Part shown: in pieces, positions 8,684 through 19,525 of the stretch
How the letters are laid out: each line of letters starts with the position of its first letter
How positions within the stretch are numbered: position 1 is the stretch's first letter
NCBI GenBank assembly: GCA_034620365.1
Contig: JAQGEQ010000318.1
Coordinates: 310,001-374,000 of the forward strand
Length of the DNA stretch: 64,000 nt
Direction of reading: 5' to 3'
Source: Pegea sp. RAD2-039
Lineage: Eukaryota; Chordata; Thaliacea; Salpida; Salpidae
Position numbers and translations under genes: made by a program
The notes under the pieces: generated by a model
Databases searched by the model: none
Told to the model about the DNA's origin: nothing
Seen by the model: only the letters and a program-made list of their open reading frames with translations

Positions 8684-10312
8684 AACAACTGATGATGATG
8701 TTTTTATGATTTTATTTCTTGTTGATTCATTTGAAACATTTAGTAGAATTGATTTATTATTGAAAGATGTTGAACCAACTTAGTAAAACGCGTTGATGTC
8801 GTTTATTTCAGAAGATCATTATCCTCTACTGACTTTAGGAAAGTTTGAAAATCTTCATTTGATCATCTGTTTTAGAGTTTGAGATGTTGATGATTCTATT
8901 TCAAAGTTCTTTACAGTAATATCAGCCAGGGTTTACATAGTTTAGGTGATGCTAGAGAATTTTGTTTTGAAGTTATTCTTCATTTAAGAAATTTGAATAT
9001 TTTGTTTAGTTTGATATTTCAAAGTTTGTTTTAGTTACATTAGCATATGAGAGCTACTAAGCTTGAATCTCATTTATCAAGTCTTCTTTTAGGAGGTCAA
9101 CTTTTAAACAAGTCCTTATTTTCAGCATGTATCTTGGTACTTGGTAAATCTAAACTACTTTTACTTGGTGTAGTGATCATTTTACATTCTTTACACAACT
9201 ACGTAAGAAAACTGAAAAAACCAGTAGTCTCTTTTTGGCATTTTTCATCTAACACAGAAGATTAAATGCTTATTTCATCATGCAATATTTGAAATGACTC
9301 AATGCTTCACAGTAAATGTAATATATTCGTGATAATTACTTATCATTGATGCTATCTAAGCATACACCATAAGTGATAGATGTATTAGGCTTTTTCTGTA
9401 ATAAGTCAATATCAATTATAAAGTATAACATATAAGCTTATTTAAATAATATAATAAATATGGCCACAATTTCCGATTAGTAATATTTATATAAACGTAA
9501 TTAAGACTTCTAATATAAAAATATTTGAATAAGTTAAGTGTTTATTAATTGTAAGTTTTGATTGTTTTTAATCAAACATGAAATTAAACGCAAGCAGGTT
9601 ATTGATTAGCTTTCAAAGTGAGTAAAAAATGGTTTGTCTACGATGCTAGGAAAAGAAATTCTTTTATGGTTATTGAAGTGAAACCATTGATTTTGCTCAA
9701 AGTCATGATATTTGCATCGCATATGTCTTCTTGATCTACTTTTTCTCCATCACTTGGTTAACATTTCTTTGAGATTAGGCAATCTGCAAGTTCTTTATTG
9801 TTTCTAAGCTAATCAAGTTGTAAAGTGACAAATAGTAGTCACAAAATCAGAATCATAAAATCAGAAATAACAAATTTATTAATTTGTGAATTGTTTTTAA
9901 TATTCTACGTAAAAGAAGGTAATTTATTTGTTGCAATTCTTGTAAAATCAAATGTTATGAAACGGCATCATACAAATTCAAGAAATGGAATAAAAACAGT
10001 TAAAAAAACTGCAAATTAGAAAATATTGACAATTTTCTTTTACAGAAGACTTTTTTCAAGTCAAACTTGATTTTAATCACAAACAGATTAGATATATTTT
10101 TTCATCACTACAAAATTCTTTCAGTTTAAATGAACATTGATGTCAAATAGCAACTAAAGAAAACATCTAATTTAATAAATTTCGTATTATTAATTATTAC
10201 ACTGATGTTTAAGAAGTTAAGACATAATATTTATTCATTTCAATCATATTTAAATCTAACTTTGTTACTTACCCTTTTAGAAAACTAAAATTTTATACAA
10301 TTAATATTTTTA
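8684..10312 (+). repeat. Spacer type S1 after psiK
   Basis: Full-type S1 spacer except for a 196-bp deletion near 10298-10307, where the K4 copy shows two CAATTAATAT direct repeats (36418 and 36614) and this copy has only one. It holds two open frames. One is at 9047-9265. The other, at 9825-10019, is a basic 64-codon frame with a counterpart at 35945-36139. The first 350 nt, read on the + strand, give protein-like stretches such as DSFETFSRIDLLLKDVEPT that end in stops. Confidence 0.75.
9047..9265 (+). pseudogene. S1 open frame, least-damaged copy
   Basis: This 72-codon frame is the only S1 copy in which the upstream ATG (MRATKLESHLSS) stays in phase with the hydrophobic segment ILVLGKSKLLLLG. 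The other three copies have one extra T in the CTTTTTAGG run and switch frame there. Upstream of the ATG the same frame continues protein-like (REFCFEVILHLRNLNILF) before meeting stops, so it resembles the remnant of a longer coding sequence. I do not recognise the family. Confidence 0.3.
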
Positions 10313-13305
10313 CAATAATACAATTTAGCAAAAACTGAATTTGATTTTCAAAACTTTCTTATAAGAGTTTCTATGAGGCTATAAATTATTCAGGAATTGT
10401 GCAAAAATGAAAGTCCTATGGTCGTATATGTTTGCAGCTGTAACTTTTTCAAATATTATCAGAGATTTATAGTAGTGAGTGCATATGCTAGAAGCATAAA
10501 GTTTGAAAGGTGGTAATTACTTCAGTTTTTTTATGTCAAAGCTTCGTATTCGAAAGCTGATGAAAGCATTACAGTAAGCAAGTTTAGTTTAATAAGCTCA
10601 TATCAATGTAAGATGTAAGATATCAATTTACTAAATTCTTTGATAAAGAAAATAAGAATTTTGAAAAAAGAATATAGAAACTATCACGATGATTATCTAG
10701 GTTAAAATTCAATTAATTGTCTAAAGTTGTTTTATTTCCACAAATATTTCTCTTTGTTTAATAGATTAGTGGTTAGATTTACCTCCACAGTTTATAAAAC
10801 CTAATATTTGACTAGTTTAAAATTTCAAATCATTTTAGTGTAACCAACCATTATCCTTATAATAATGAAAGTTTTAGAAAAGTAATATTTTTACTTTTTA
10901 TATAATTTATCGTATTTGGGTCATAAGATAAGATTTTAAAGAAATAATAATGAAATCAAAATAAAATATTTGGAAAGTAGTTAGAAAAGATTCTTGTTGA
11001 AGTAGTTAATAATCATTTGTAAACTAAACTGAGTTTTTGAAGACGTTTCAGTGTTCACTTTCAGTAAAAGTTCAATTTTGACATTTGTATTTAGGAAATA
11101 TTGATGTAAGTTATTGTTATAAAATATTTCAATTTAAACAAAACTGACAAATAATTTCAAAACTTTTATTAATTCATGCTTTTACCACCCATATTTATAT
11201 AAATAATGAAATTTTAAAGTTAATAAATCATTATTACCAAGCAATTATACAAAAAATTAGGTTTCAGTTTATCTAAGAATCATTTTTCTATCATTGTTCA
11301 TTATTAAATGTTGACCAGAATGTTGATCTTAAAACAGCCGAAAATTGAAGAAAACAAACTTCCAGGATTTTTAAATAAATGTTTTACTACTAATTAGATG
11401 GAATAACAACGAATTAGAAAAAGGTTAAATCGATTGTATATAAAAATGTGGTTTATAAAATTTAGATAGATTCCAACTTTGTCGTCAAAGATACAAAATA
11501 TTTATACTTGATAAAGAGTAATGTTTCCTAACGAACGCTGAAGTTATCTTTCCAAACTGTGAAGGAATATAGTTGTTTCAAAAAAAGGTGTAATAGTAAA
11601 CCATGAAAGCAAATTTTTATTTATTGATCTCGAATTTACTTTTTACATCATAAACATCTATATAATAGACTTCTATTGTAAATTCAATAAATATATATAA
11701 TTGAATTTCAATAGAGTAAGTATAAATTTCTTTCTATCTACATAGCTTACAAAGTTCAGCAGAAATTCTTTCAGTTGTTTAATAATTAATTTTCAGAGTT
11801 TTCATTACATTTTGAAAAAATAAATTAAAATAACTGTTTGACTTTATTGTTGTAAATAGTAAAAGATAATCCCTTTAATAATCTCTTCAGCGACTTTTCA
11901 TCAGCCACCTCATGATAGCATCATGAAGCTTATTTCGGCTCACCAGTAACATCATTATAACCAATAGAAGCTGATATCAGCATCTGCATCAGTAGGACAC
12001 CTGGTACATTTAATTTGGCATAATACAAAGCTATCTTTTAAAACCAAGGCGACCATTTATAGAATGTTTGTTTCTTGTACGCTATCGTACGTTAGCAAAA
12101 CATGGACTTTGTCGAAAGCTAAAGAAATTAAAATAAAAACGTTCTATTTTCCATTTATGTTGTCTCTGTCAAAAATTGAATTTAACGTGACAGAAAAAGA
12201 TGTCAAACTAGAAAGTTTTGAAGCAAACTAATCTGCCAACAATGTAGTTCATGCTAACATCAAAGGGTTCACATGCTCTACTACTTTTACTATTAATTTC
12301 ATAAAGGTCTTTAACAAATTATTTTTTCTAGTTACTATATAATGTTAATTATGAAAATGATTTTTCGATTTCTTTCAACAAGTTAGGGAAAATCAAAATA
12401 TTTTTTTAATTTTCTAGATTGATTTATTTTTGAAATTATTTTGTAGCGTTTTACGTTTTTCTAATTTCGAATTATTTTAACTTTTCCTGATGAGTTTTAT
12501 ATGTTTTTAACAAATGTTAATATTATTTATTACTATCTAAAATATAATGTAATTATTCATTTATAGATTTACAAAATTCAACTTATACTACTTTTATTTA
12601 TAACTACCTATAATATAATTGTAAAATATTTTGCCGCCGACGTAAATGGTTTTCATCATTCGTTTTCAGATAACTGTCATATTCGGATTAATTACTTGTA
12701 ACAAGCGTCAATCATTCTTGTGCTTGTCATTATTGTTAGTTGTCTTCTTATTACTTTGAAAAAATCTCTTTATAAGAATTATCTTTACTTTCATTGAAAA
12801 ATTTATCATCGTTTTGTTTTATCTACTATTTTTTTAATTTTTGGAAAACATTTTTAATTAATCTTTTTCTAAATTTTTCTTTTTATATCAAACTTTTTTA
12901 ATTTATTTTAGTGAAATATTTTTCTTTTAATTTTAATGATGCTACTTGATTGAATTAATTTTTATAATTTAATACATTTTCTTATGATTTTATATTTTTG
13001 TATTTAATTTTAACTAATTTAACCTTGGTAGTTTATGATTATAATAATTACTTTTTATCAAAATATGTTCGGCGTTTTACTGTTACAAGTTCTAAAAATT
13101 TATTTTAAAAGTTTTAAAAAAATTGCTAATATTTAATTCAAATACTTTTTTTCTTTTGATATTATTTATTATTTATTTTAGATTATTTATCCGATATTTC
13201 AATTTATTTGGTAGTTTTAAAATCAAACTGTTTATATAAATCAACTAATTCATTTATATAACATCAACAGTTGGTAGATTTTCTAAATTTGTTAATTTCA
13301 TCAAA
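10313..13305 (+). repeat. Common upstream block U of K2, long form
   Basis: Same block as before K1 but with the extra internal segment at about 10616-11384. The GCCGCCGACG motif is at about 12632 and TATATAAA at 13233-13240. Apart from the decayed minus-strand coding look near 11895-12130, no gene is visible. Confidence 0.8.
10616..11384 (+). repeat. Optional segment of about 0.77 kb in block U
   Basis: This segment is present before K2 (here), K3 (19872-20640), K4 (29134-29899), K5 (36931-37698) and K6 (45105-45876). It is absent before K1, K7 and K8, where the flanks join near 1640, 54420 and 61610. No terminal inverted repeats or target duplications are obvious, and I see no coding potential. 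The join in the short forms (GTTTTTTCTACTGATTAG) suggests a deletion in one lineage of units rather than five insertions. Confidence 0.7.
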
Positions 13306-16184
13306 ATGGTAGATAGATTAAATAGCAAAGTTGTTTTCGATTCAATTATGCCACCTACAGATGATAAAAGGTTAGTAGAATTTTGTGTCTTCACTTAAAA
13401 TTGTTCGCTAAGTAAACTTACTTTAAATTCACTTTTTATTTAAAATAAAAACAGATTAGAGAATTATTTATGTTGCATTTAAAAAGATTAATAACTTAAA
13501 TTTCATCGATTTTAACTTGTAATTATTATATTTCTAATTTGTTTTAGAGTCATTTTAGTGTTACTCAATCATTTAGAAGAATTTAAATTTTATTGTTTTT
13601 TTTATTTATAAATTTAAGAACTGAATTAAGTATTTTTGATTTTAATTATTCACTTTTTTATTTTATCAAACTTGTTTCTAATTCTTTAATTATAATTTGA
13701 TACTAAAGTAAATTATACATTTAATAATTTTAGAGATGAAGTTTCGGAAGTTGATAATTGTACAAATCTTCATCATCTTAAACTGAATGACTCTTCTGAA
13801 GATTCTCAGATTCATGATGTTAGCATCAAAGTGAAATTAAATGAATTTGAAAGAAGTTTCAATTGTGACAAACGTATATTAGTTGCTGCTTCACCTTATT
13901 TTGAAGCAATGTTTCGTGGTAAGTTAGATTCAAGTTTCAACTTCAATTGTAAAAATAACTGAATATATCAACAAAAAACTATTTGAATTTATTAAGGTGG
14001 TGGATTTAAAGAATCATATTCTCGTGAAGTTACCTTAAATGAGGTAGACCCAAATGTATTCTCTGATCTTCTAGGATACATTTACACAAACAAAATACAA
14101 ATCAATGAAGAAAACGTTGAGAAACTGATGATTGCAGATTCCATATTTCAAATAAATGGTTTAGAGAAGTTATGTAGCAAGTAAGCTAGTTTTATAATTC
14201 AGTTTCTTTCAATAGTTTTTGTAATTATACTTTATCAATTACAGCTTTTTGGAAAGTCAAATTGAAATTTCCAACTGTATTGGATTTTCAACATTTGCTG
14301 AGAAATATGGATTTTTGGAGCTTTCAACGAAAATAGGAAAATTTATTGGAAAAAACTTTATAGAAGTAAGAAAATAGAGAAATGATATTTTCTTGGCTAA
14401 AACATTTTAAGTAGAAAGAGTTTTTCTACTTCTTCAAACTTAAATATTTATGAAATATTTACTTGCTTCGTTATTTCTACTGATTTTGTTCTTTTCATAT
14501 TTAATAAGAAAAAGTTTTTGATAGATTTCATGATATTTACCAGATTTCAAAAAGTGATGAATTCAAATTACAACCAGACTCTGTAATTTGTAAAATAATT
14601 TCAAAAGATGAGCTTCATGTGATTTGTGAATCCCAAGTATTCAATGCTCTTTTAGATTGGATCAAATATGATTTACCTTCAAGAAAACATTGTTTAAATA
14701 AGTTAATTAAGAACGTAAGTATCTAGAAACTATAAAGTTGTAGACTTGTGAGTATAAAATTGTGATTTCTCTAGGTACGATGCCATCTGATAAATCCAAA
14801 TTTTATCTCGATGAAATTAGAAAGTTGTGATGTAATTAGAGATACTTGTTATGAGTATCTCAGCAAGGTCCTTGATGACCTCAAAGCTTACATCCCAATT
14901 GAAAGTAAGCCAAGACAACTTGATATTCGGCAGGTAAGATTATTTAATTAAATACTTTTCACTTCAACCACTGACATATGACGTCACAGGTTATCTACAT
15001 CATTGATGGATTCAATAGATCTGATGACAAATCTTTGGAAAGTGCAAAGTTCTGTTTGTCTGAAACGGATGTTTGGTTTAAACTCCCAAAGATATGTCTT
15101 CGAAACACTTGGGGATCTGTTGTCATCAACAGTTTCATTTATATGTTAAAGTGGAATGGTGATTTGGAAAGGTTAGAAGCATGAAGCAAATGATGACATC
15201 ATCATTGCAAACTAAATATGACGTCATCACATTTCTAGATACGACCCAATTTTAAATGAGTGGAAGAAGTGCAAAAGTTTAGAAGATGGCTTGTATTTAG
15301 ACGGTCGAATATGTTGGCCGAGATTTGGAGTTATTGAAAATAAATTGTACATTTTTCAAGATTATTATGATGATTCTCATTATTTAAGAAATACTAGAAT
15401 AGTAAAGTGAGTGATGAAATGACATTTCAACCAAAACTTCATTTGCCAAAAACTATTTTGTTATTTTCAGATACGATCCGATCACTGATGAATGGACAGA
15501 AAGAGCTTCATTAAATAGATATCGTGACTTTTTCGGTTGTGCTGTCTTCAACCGGATGTTGTATGTTATCGGTGGTTGCGATTTGAATAACATAGTTGCT
15601 CGTGTGGAGAAATATGATCCTCAGAGGGACGAATGGAGTTCTGTAAAGTCGATGTTGACACCTCGAAGTCATCTAGGTATTTGTTGATGACGTCACGATG
15701 ACGTTTTGATCTTATGATGATAACTAATTCTAAAATCATTAAAGCTGTAGTCACGCTTGGCAACTATATCTACGCCATTGGTGGTTTGAATGACAGAGGA
15801 TTTTTAAAGACTGTTGAAAGATACGATGTCCTCAATGATAATTGGGAGTTTGTAGCAAGTATGAAATATGCAAGAGGATTTCCAAAAGCTGTTGTATTTA
15901 ATAAGAAGATTTATGTTTTTGGTAAAACTTTTCTTATGTTTGGAATTGAAAAACTTTTTGATAAAATTTTTATGATGTTTACAATAATTTGCATAATTGT
16001 GATGAGCTTGTTGATTGTTTCAGGAGGTTATTATGGAAGAGAAGATGATGTTAAAATTGTCGAATGTTACAATGAAGTAACAAACGAATGGAAAGAAGTT
16101 GCAAGAACGAATGAATGGGTTAGAGAAGTCATAGTCAGCTATCAACCATGTGTGCCTGACATATGTGTAAATTTCCCATTTTAA
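13306..16184 (+). CDS. K2: BTB-BACK-Kelch protein (KLHL type), 592 aa
   Basis: Exons: 13306-13370, 13734-13918, 13997-14180, 14245-14365, 14544-14714, 14775-14933, 14990-15171, 15239-15406, 15471-15676, 15745-15921 and 16024-16184. The joined frame is open for 592 codons. BTB and BACK are intact, with one conspicuous change: LPSRKHC replaces LTSRKHC at the end of the BACK helix encoded by exon 5. Exon 8 is 36 nt shorter than in K1 and has a single DYYD unit. Loop sequences specific to this copy are CLRNTWGS (exon 7), GGLNDRGFL and ARGFPK (exon 10). Exon 9 ends in SHL and exon 10 starts with AVV instead of DVV. Ligase-adaptor function is inferred from the domain order. Confidence 0.9.
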
Positions 16185-17979
16185 TAAATAAATTTTACTA
16201 GTAGATTGCTGTGAAGTTTATTTTCAGTATAAAGTTGCTTTTGAGGTTGTGTTTATTTTCAAAAATATTTAGAATAAAATCAAAATGTTCTTTCATGAAT
16301 ATTTTCATATTTTTTAATTGTTTGATAATTTACAAAATATAAAAAAGTTTGTTAGAATTTAGAGATTTATTTTAATCATCAAATCAGATCTTTTTTGTTT
16401 GAAGTTATTTAGAAATTAAAGTTCATTAAATTTTTGTCTATTACGAAACAAATTCTGTGAAATTAAAACATTTATTAACGATACATCTTATAGTGAACTT
16501 CTAAACAAAAGTAGGATTTGATTAATTACTAAAAGTTAACGATTTAAAGATTTGTTCATTCGTCATTTTCGACATAAACGAAAACGCATTCAGTTCTGAC
16601 TACAAAATTTTATAATAAATTGTTTAATCAAGATAAAAACTAAAAAAATATTTCACTTTATTCAGCAAAATTTTACAACTTTTATAAATATTTTCATAAG
16701 TATCATTGACCTCGTCAATGATTTCATATAACATGATACCATGTTTCAAGGTTCTTGTGGTTTATTCTGTACATTAGTCTGACTTTCTCATTCTTATTTC
16801 TTTGAATATTATGATGAGATAAAATGTTAGGGGCTCTGAAACTCGCCCAGAAACACAAACAGATTCACAAGGTTCTCTTATTATAGATTTTATGGTGATA
16901 ACCAGAATTACATACAGATAGATATTTGAGGTTTTTAAACTTGTGGCCTGAAACATCTGCAGCGATGATATTGACCTCAATAATAAAAGCAATTACAGCA
17001 AATAACTTCTATTTTTATCTGAAAAATAATTTCCTGGTGAGAGTTAACTCAAAGAATTTAAAGAATATTAACTTCACTAAACAAATTTGTCAAACTATTT
17101 TACTTGCTTATAATATTATACAAAGAGAAAGTTTCTACAATTAGTTTACTATTTTAATGTATGCTCTTTACTTATAATAATATCAGAATAGTGAACACTG
17201 TTTCAAAGTTTTTATTAACATCAAATTTATCAAGCTGAATATAAAGTATTAAGTTAAAAACAGACTAATATCTGATAATATGTCAAGTTAAAAATATACA
17301 AAATTTGTAAATTGTACATATTTGACTGTTCATTATAAATATCAAATTAACACATTAAAAGGCTTTCAATGCTAAAATATTAACAAAAAATATTAAATAG
17401 TTTATTTATACTAATTATTAGCTAAAACATCACAGAAAAAAGCTTTTAAAATAAAGCATTTCCAAAATTATTGAAATGTTAAATCATATAAAAACTTAAA
17501 CTTGCTTTTTAGATCTTTCAAAATTGGTTTGGTTCAATTATTTGAGTTAATCAGGAAATTAAAGAAGACTTTAAAATAAAAAACAATCTTTCGGAACTAG
17601 ATTGAAAAGTTTAGCTTGAAAAATTTTAACAACTAAAGCTGATAAAAATAATAATTGAAATTAATAATCTTTTTGAAAATAGTTAAAACACTTTTTCACT
17701 GTAATTTCTAAAAGTGGAACAGATACTCATGAGAAAAGTTATCTAAGTTTTGAAGAGATCTTGCTGATATAAAATATTTGTTTTTGTTAAAACAATTGTT
17801 TGATTTATAAAATGTTACAAAATAAGTCTTGAAAACGCTCAAGTCACAAAGAAAACGGTTTGAAAAAGTTTAATTAAAATGCTGGATACTCTGAAGGGAA
17901 TTGTCATCTATTGAGAAACCATCAAATTATGAGTTTTAATAACTTCTGTTATTCTCATTTGACAGGTTTTCTTATCTGA

Positions 17980-18380
17980 CTACAAATCGTCAGACTTTTG
18001 TCCAGCTGTTGATACAAAATTAATAGTTTTAAGAAATCAGATATAACAAGTTTTACTTTTACAGCTTAGATTAAAATTTCCTGATAATCATTTCAATACA
18101 AACTGTATGTCCTCTTCTTGTGCAACAAAAACTTTTTACATTTCTGCTTAATTTTTTTAAAGTAATTTTACTTACGACAAAAATTGAATATTTTGTAGAA
18201 AGACCCTTCGTGAACATATGAAGAATAACCCATAAAATCAAAAAACGCAATTCCACTTTGCTTATGCTTATTTTCTTTCCTATTTTCAAAACACGAAAAA
18301 TTGAAATTGGATATAGAGGATACAACTTTAGATTTTAATGTCTTGTTTATAAACTGGTTTAATTTTAGTTGTTTACTCAA
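17980..18380 (-). CDS. Candidate small spliced minus-strand gene in S2
   Basis: An ATG-initiated frame (MSKQLKLNQFINKTLK...) runs from 18380 to a perfect GTAAGT donor whose G is at 18175. A good acceptor (TTTTGTATCAACAG) ends at 18006, so exon 2 would be 18005-17980 and add PGQKSDDL before TAG, giving about 76 aa. I recognise no domain; the centre is basic (ENRKENKHKQ) and the end is aromatic (FYKIFNFC). The same structure recurs at 27422-27634, 43401-43613 and 52709-52921 (exon 1). A different frame of the same strand is also open for 84 codons, so this is only a candidate. Confidence 0.25.
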
Positions 18381-18542
18381 TTTTCACGGGAAATAACTTT
18401 ATCTTTACAAGTAATTTCATTTGAAAACTTTTTAGTAAAAAATTAACATAAGGGTAGATATTTGAAACCGTTTAAAAAATTTAACACAAAGTTATAAACT
18501 TACTGTCTATAAATATATAATAATCCTAAACATGATAAAAGT

Positions 18543-19323
18543 TTAACTGGATTTAGATAACAAATTTAGAAGCAAACATTTTATCAGATCTTCATCTTTT
18601 TGTTTATCAGTAACTTCTTCTTTTGCAGGACTTTTGGTAACATTATCATCAGTTACTGGGAAAGTTTCAGGTTTTGGCGATGTCAAAAATTATAAATTAA
18701 ATGATTTCAGATAAATATATTTAAATATATATATATTGAATAGATATAGAAAGTTATAAGTTGCAAAAAATCAAGACTAATAATAATTTTATTTATGGTA
18801 ATTTAATTTTTTTATACATTGTTACAAAAGCTCGATAATAAGATCAAGAAATTATAGCAAATAGACCAGATCGTCTTCTAGACCCAAAAATTATGCTTAC
18901 TAATTGGTGTTGAAGTACCAAGTGATGCAAATGTAAGTAAAAAGGTACTACTTGATATTGAAGTACCAAGTGGTGCAAATGTAAGTATACTTTTACACAT
19001 TTTACACAAACAACTTTTACTGTCTGATATCCCCCACAAACTAAGCATCACATCTTAACCGCTTTACTGCAATTAACTTCGTTCCACTTCATTAATCTTT
19101 AATTTTATTCACTAAAAAATAAATGAGTTAAATATTGTTACAGGGTTAAGTTTTTGAAAAGATTTTAAATTTGATATTTTACAATTTACTTTTGTATTTG
19201 TTTTTACAGAAGAAATATCTATAGAAATATCTTAAGGTAACCTAGAGGTATTTCTTGGACGATGCTAACTGCTATAATTTGCAAAGAACAAAGTTTGTCG
19301 GTGAACTTGTCAAGAAATTTCAT
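18543..19323 (-). CDS. Candidate small minus-strand gene in S2 (two coding segments)
   Basis: Segment 1 starts with ATG at 19323 (MKFLDKFTDKLCSLQIIAVS...) and is open to TAG at 19219-19221. Segment 2, 18655-18543, follows an acceptor-like TTTCCCAG and reads TDDNVTKSPAKEEVTDKQKD..., ending LLSKSS and TAA. The second segment is a strikingly charged, protein-like stretch in AT-rich DNA. Joining CTAG|GTTACC to this acceptor would keep phase and give a protein of about 64 aa, but that donor is weak. A Cys-x2-Cys-x8-Cys-x2-Cys pattern (RCLVCGGYQTVKVVCVKC) lies between them on the same strand, so more exons are possible. No family is recognised. Confidence 0.3.
18907..18987 (+). repeat. Two-copy direct repeat in S2
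   Basis: Two copies of TTGAAGTACCAAGTGRTGCA, each followed by AATGTAAGTA, lie about 48 bp apart. The stretch between them (GGTACTACTTGATATTGAAG and onward) can also fold as a hairpin with arms GGTACT and AGTACC. The unit recurs in all full S2 copies (near 28163, 44140 and 53450). Each repeat ends in an AATG|GTAAGT-like sequence on the + strand, which could be a chance donor. Confidence 0.6.
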
Positions 19324-19525
19324 GTTTAGTAAAAACGCTGTTTGTTAATTTACTTTTTGATAAAATTAATCTAAAACTAACTACAAAAGATTGGTCTCGA
19401 CCTGTCAAAGTAACGTGGTCTGATATTCGAGTTCCTCTCTTGTTCAAATTACAGAAACGAGAACTACGTATGTCAGTCATCAATCAAACATATCCAAAAA
19501 TAAATTCAACTTACAATGTAACTTG

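Larger units (their letters stand above)
16258..19525 (+). repeat. Spacer type S2 after K2 (full length)
   Basis: A 3.3-kb spacer shared with the spacers after K3, K5 and K6. Left part: AT-rich, with overlapping open frames on both strands at 16774-17144 that recur in all copies. Middle (17300-17980): nothing recognised. Right part: two candidate small minus-strand genes (17980-18380 and 18543-19323), a short TA-rich run near 18718-18740 and a two-copy repeat near 18907-18987. It converges with S1 at the TTGGTCAGCATT stretch, where the common U block begins. Confidence 0.8.

Noticed and set aside
19245-19323. Plus-strand peptide NLQRTKFVGELVKKFHV, faintly like a MIF4G segment
   Set aside because: It is a single short stretch with stops on both sides, opposite a better ATG-led minus-strand frame. 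The resemblance is too short to name a family.
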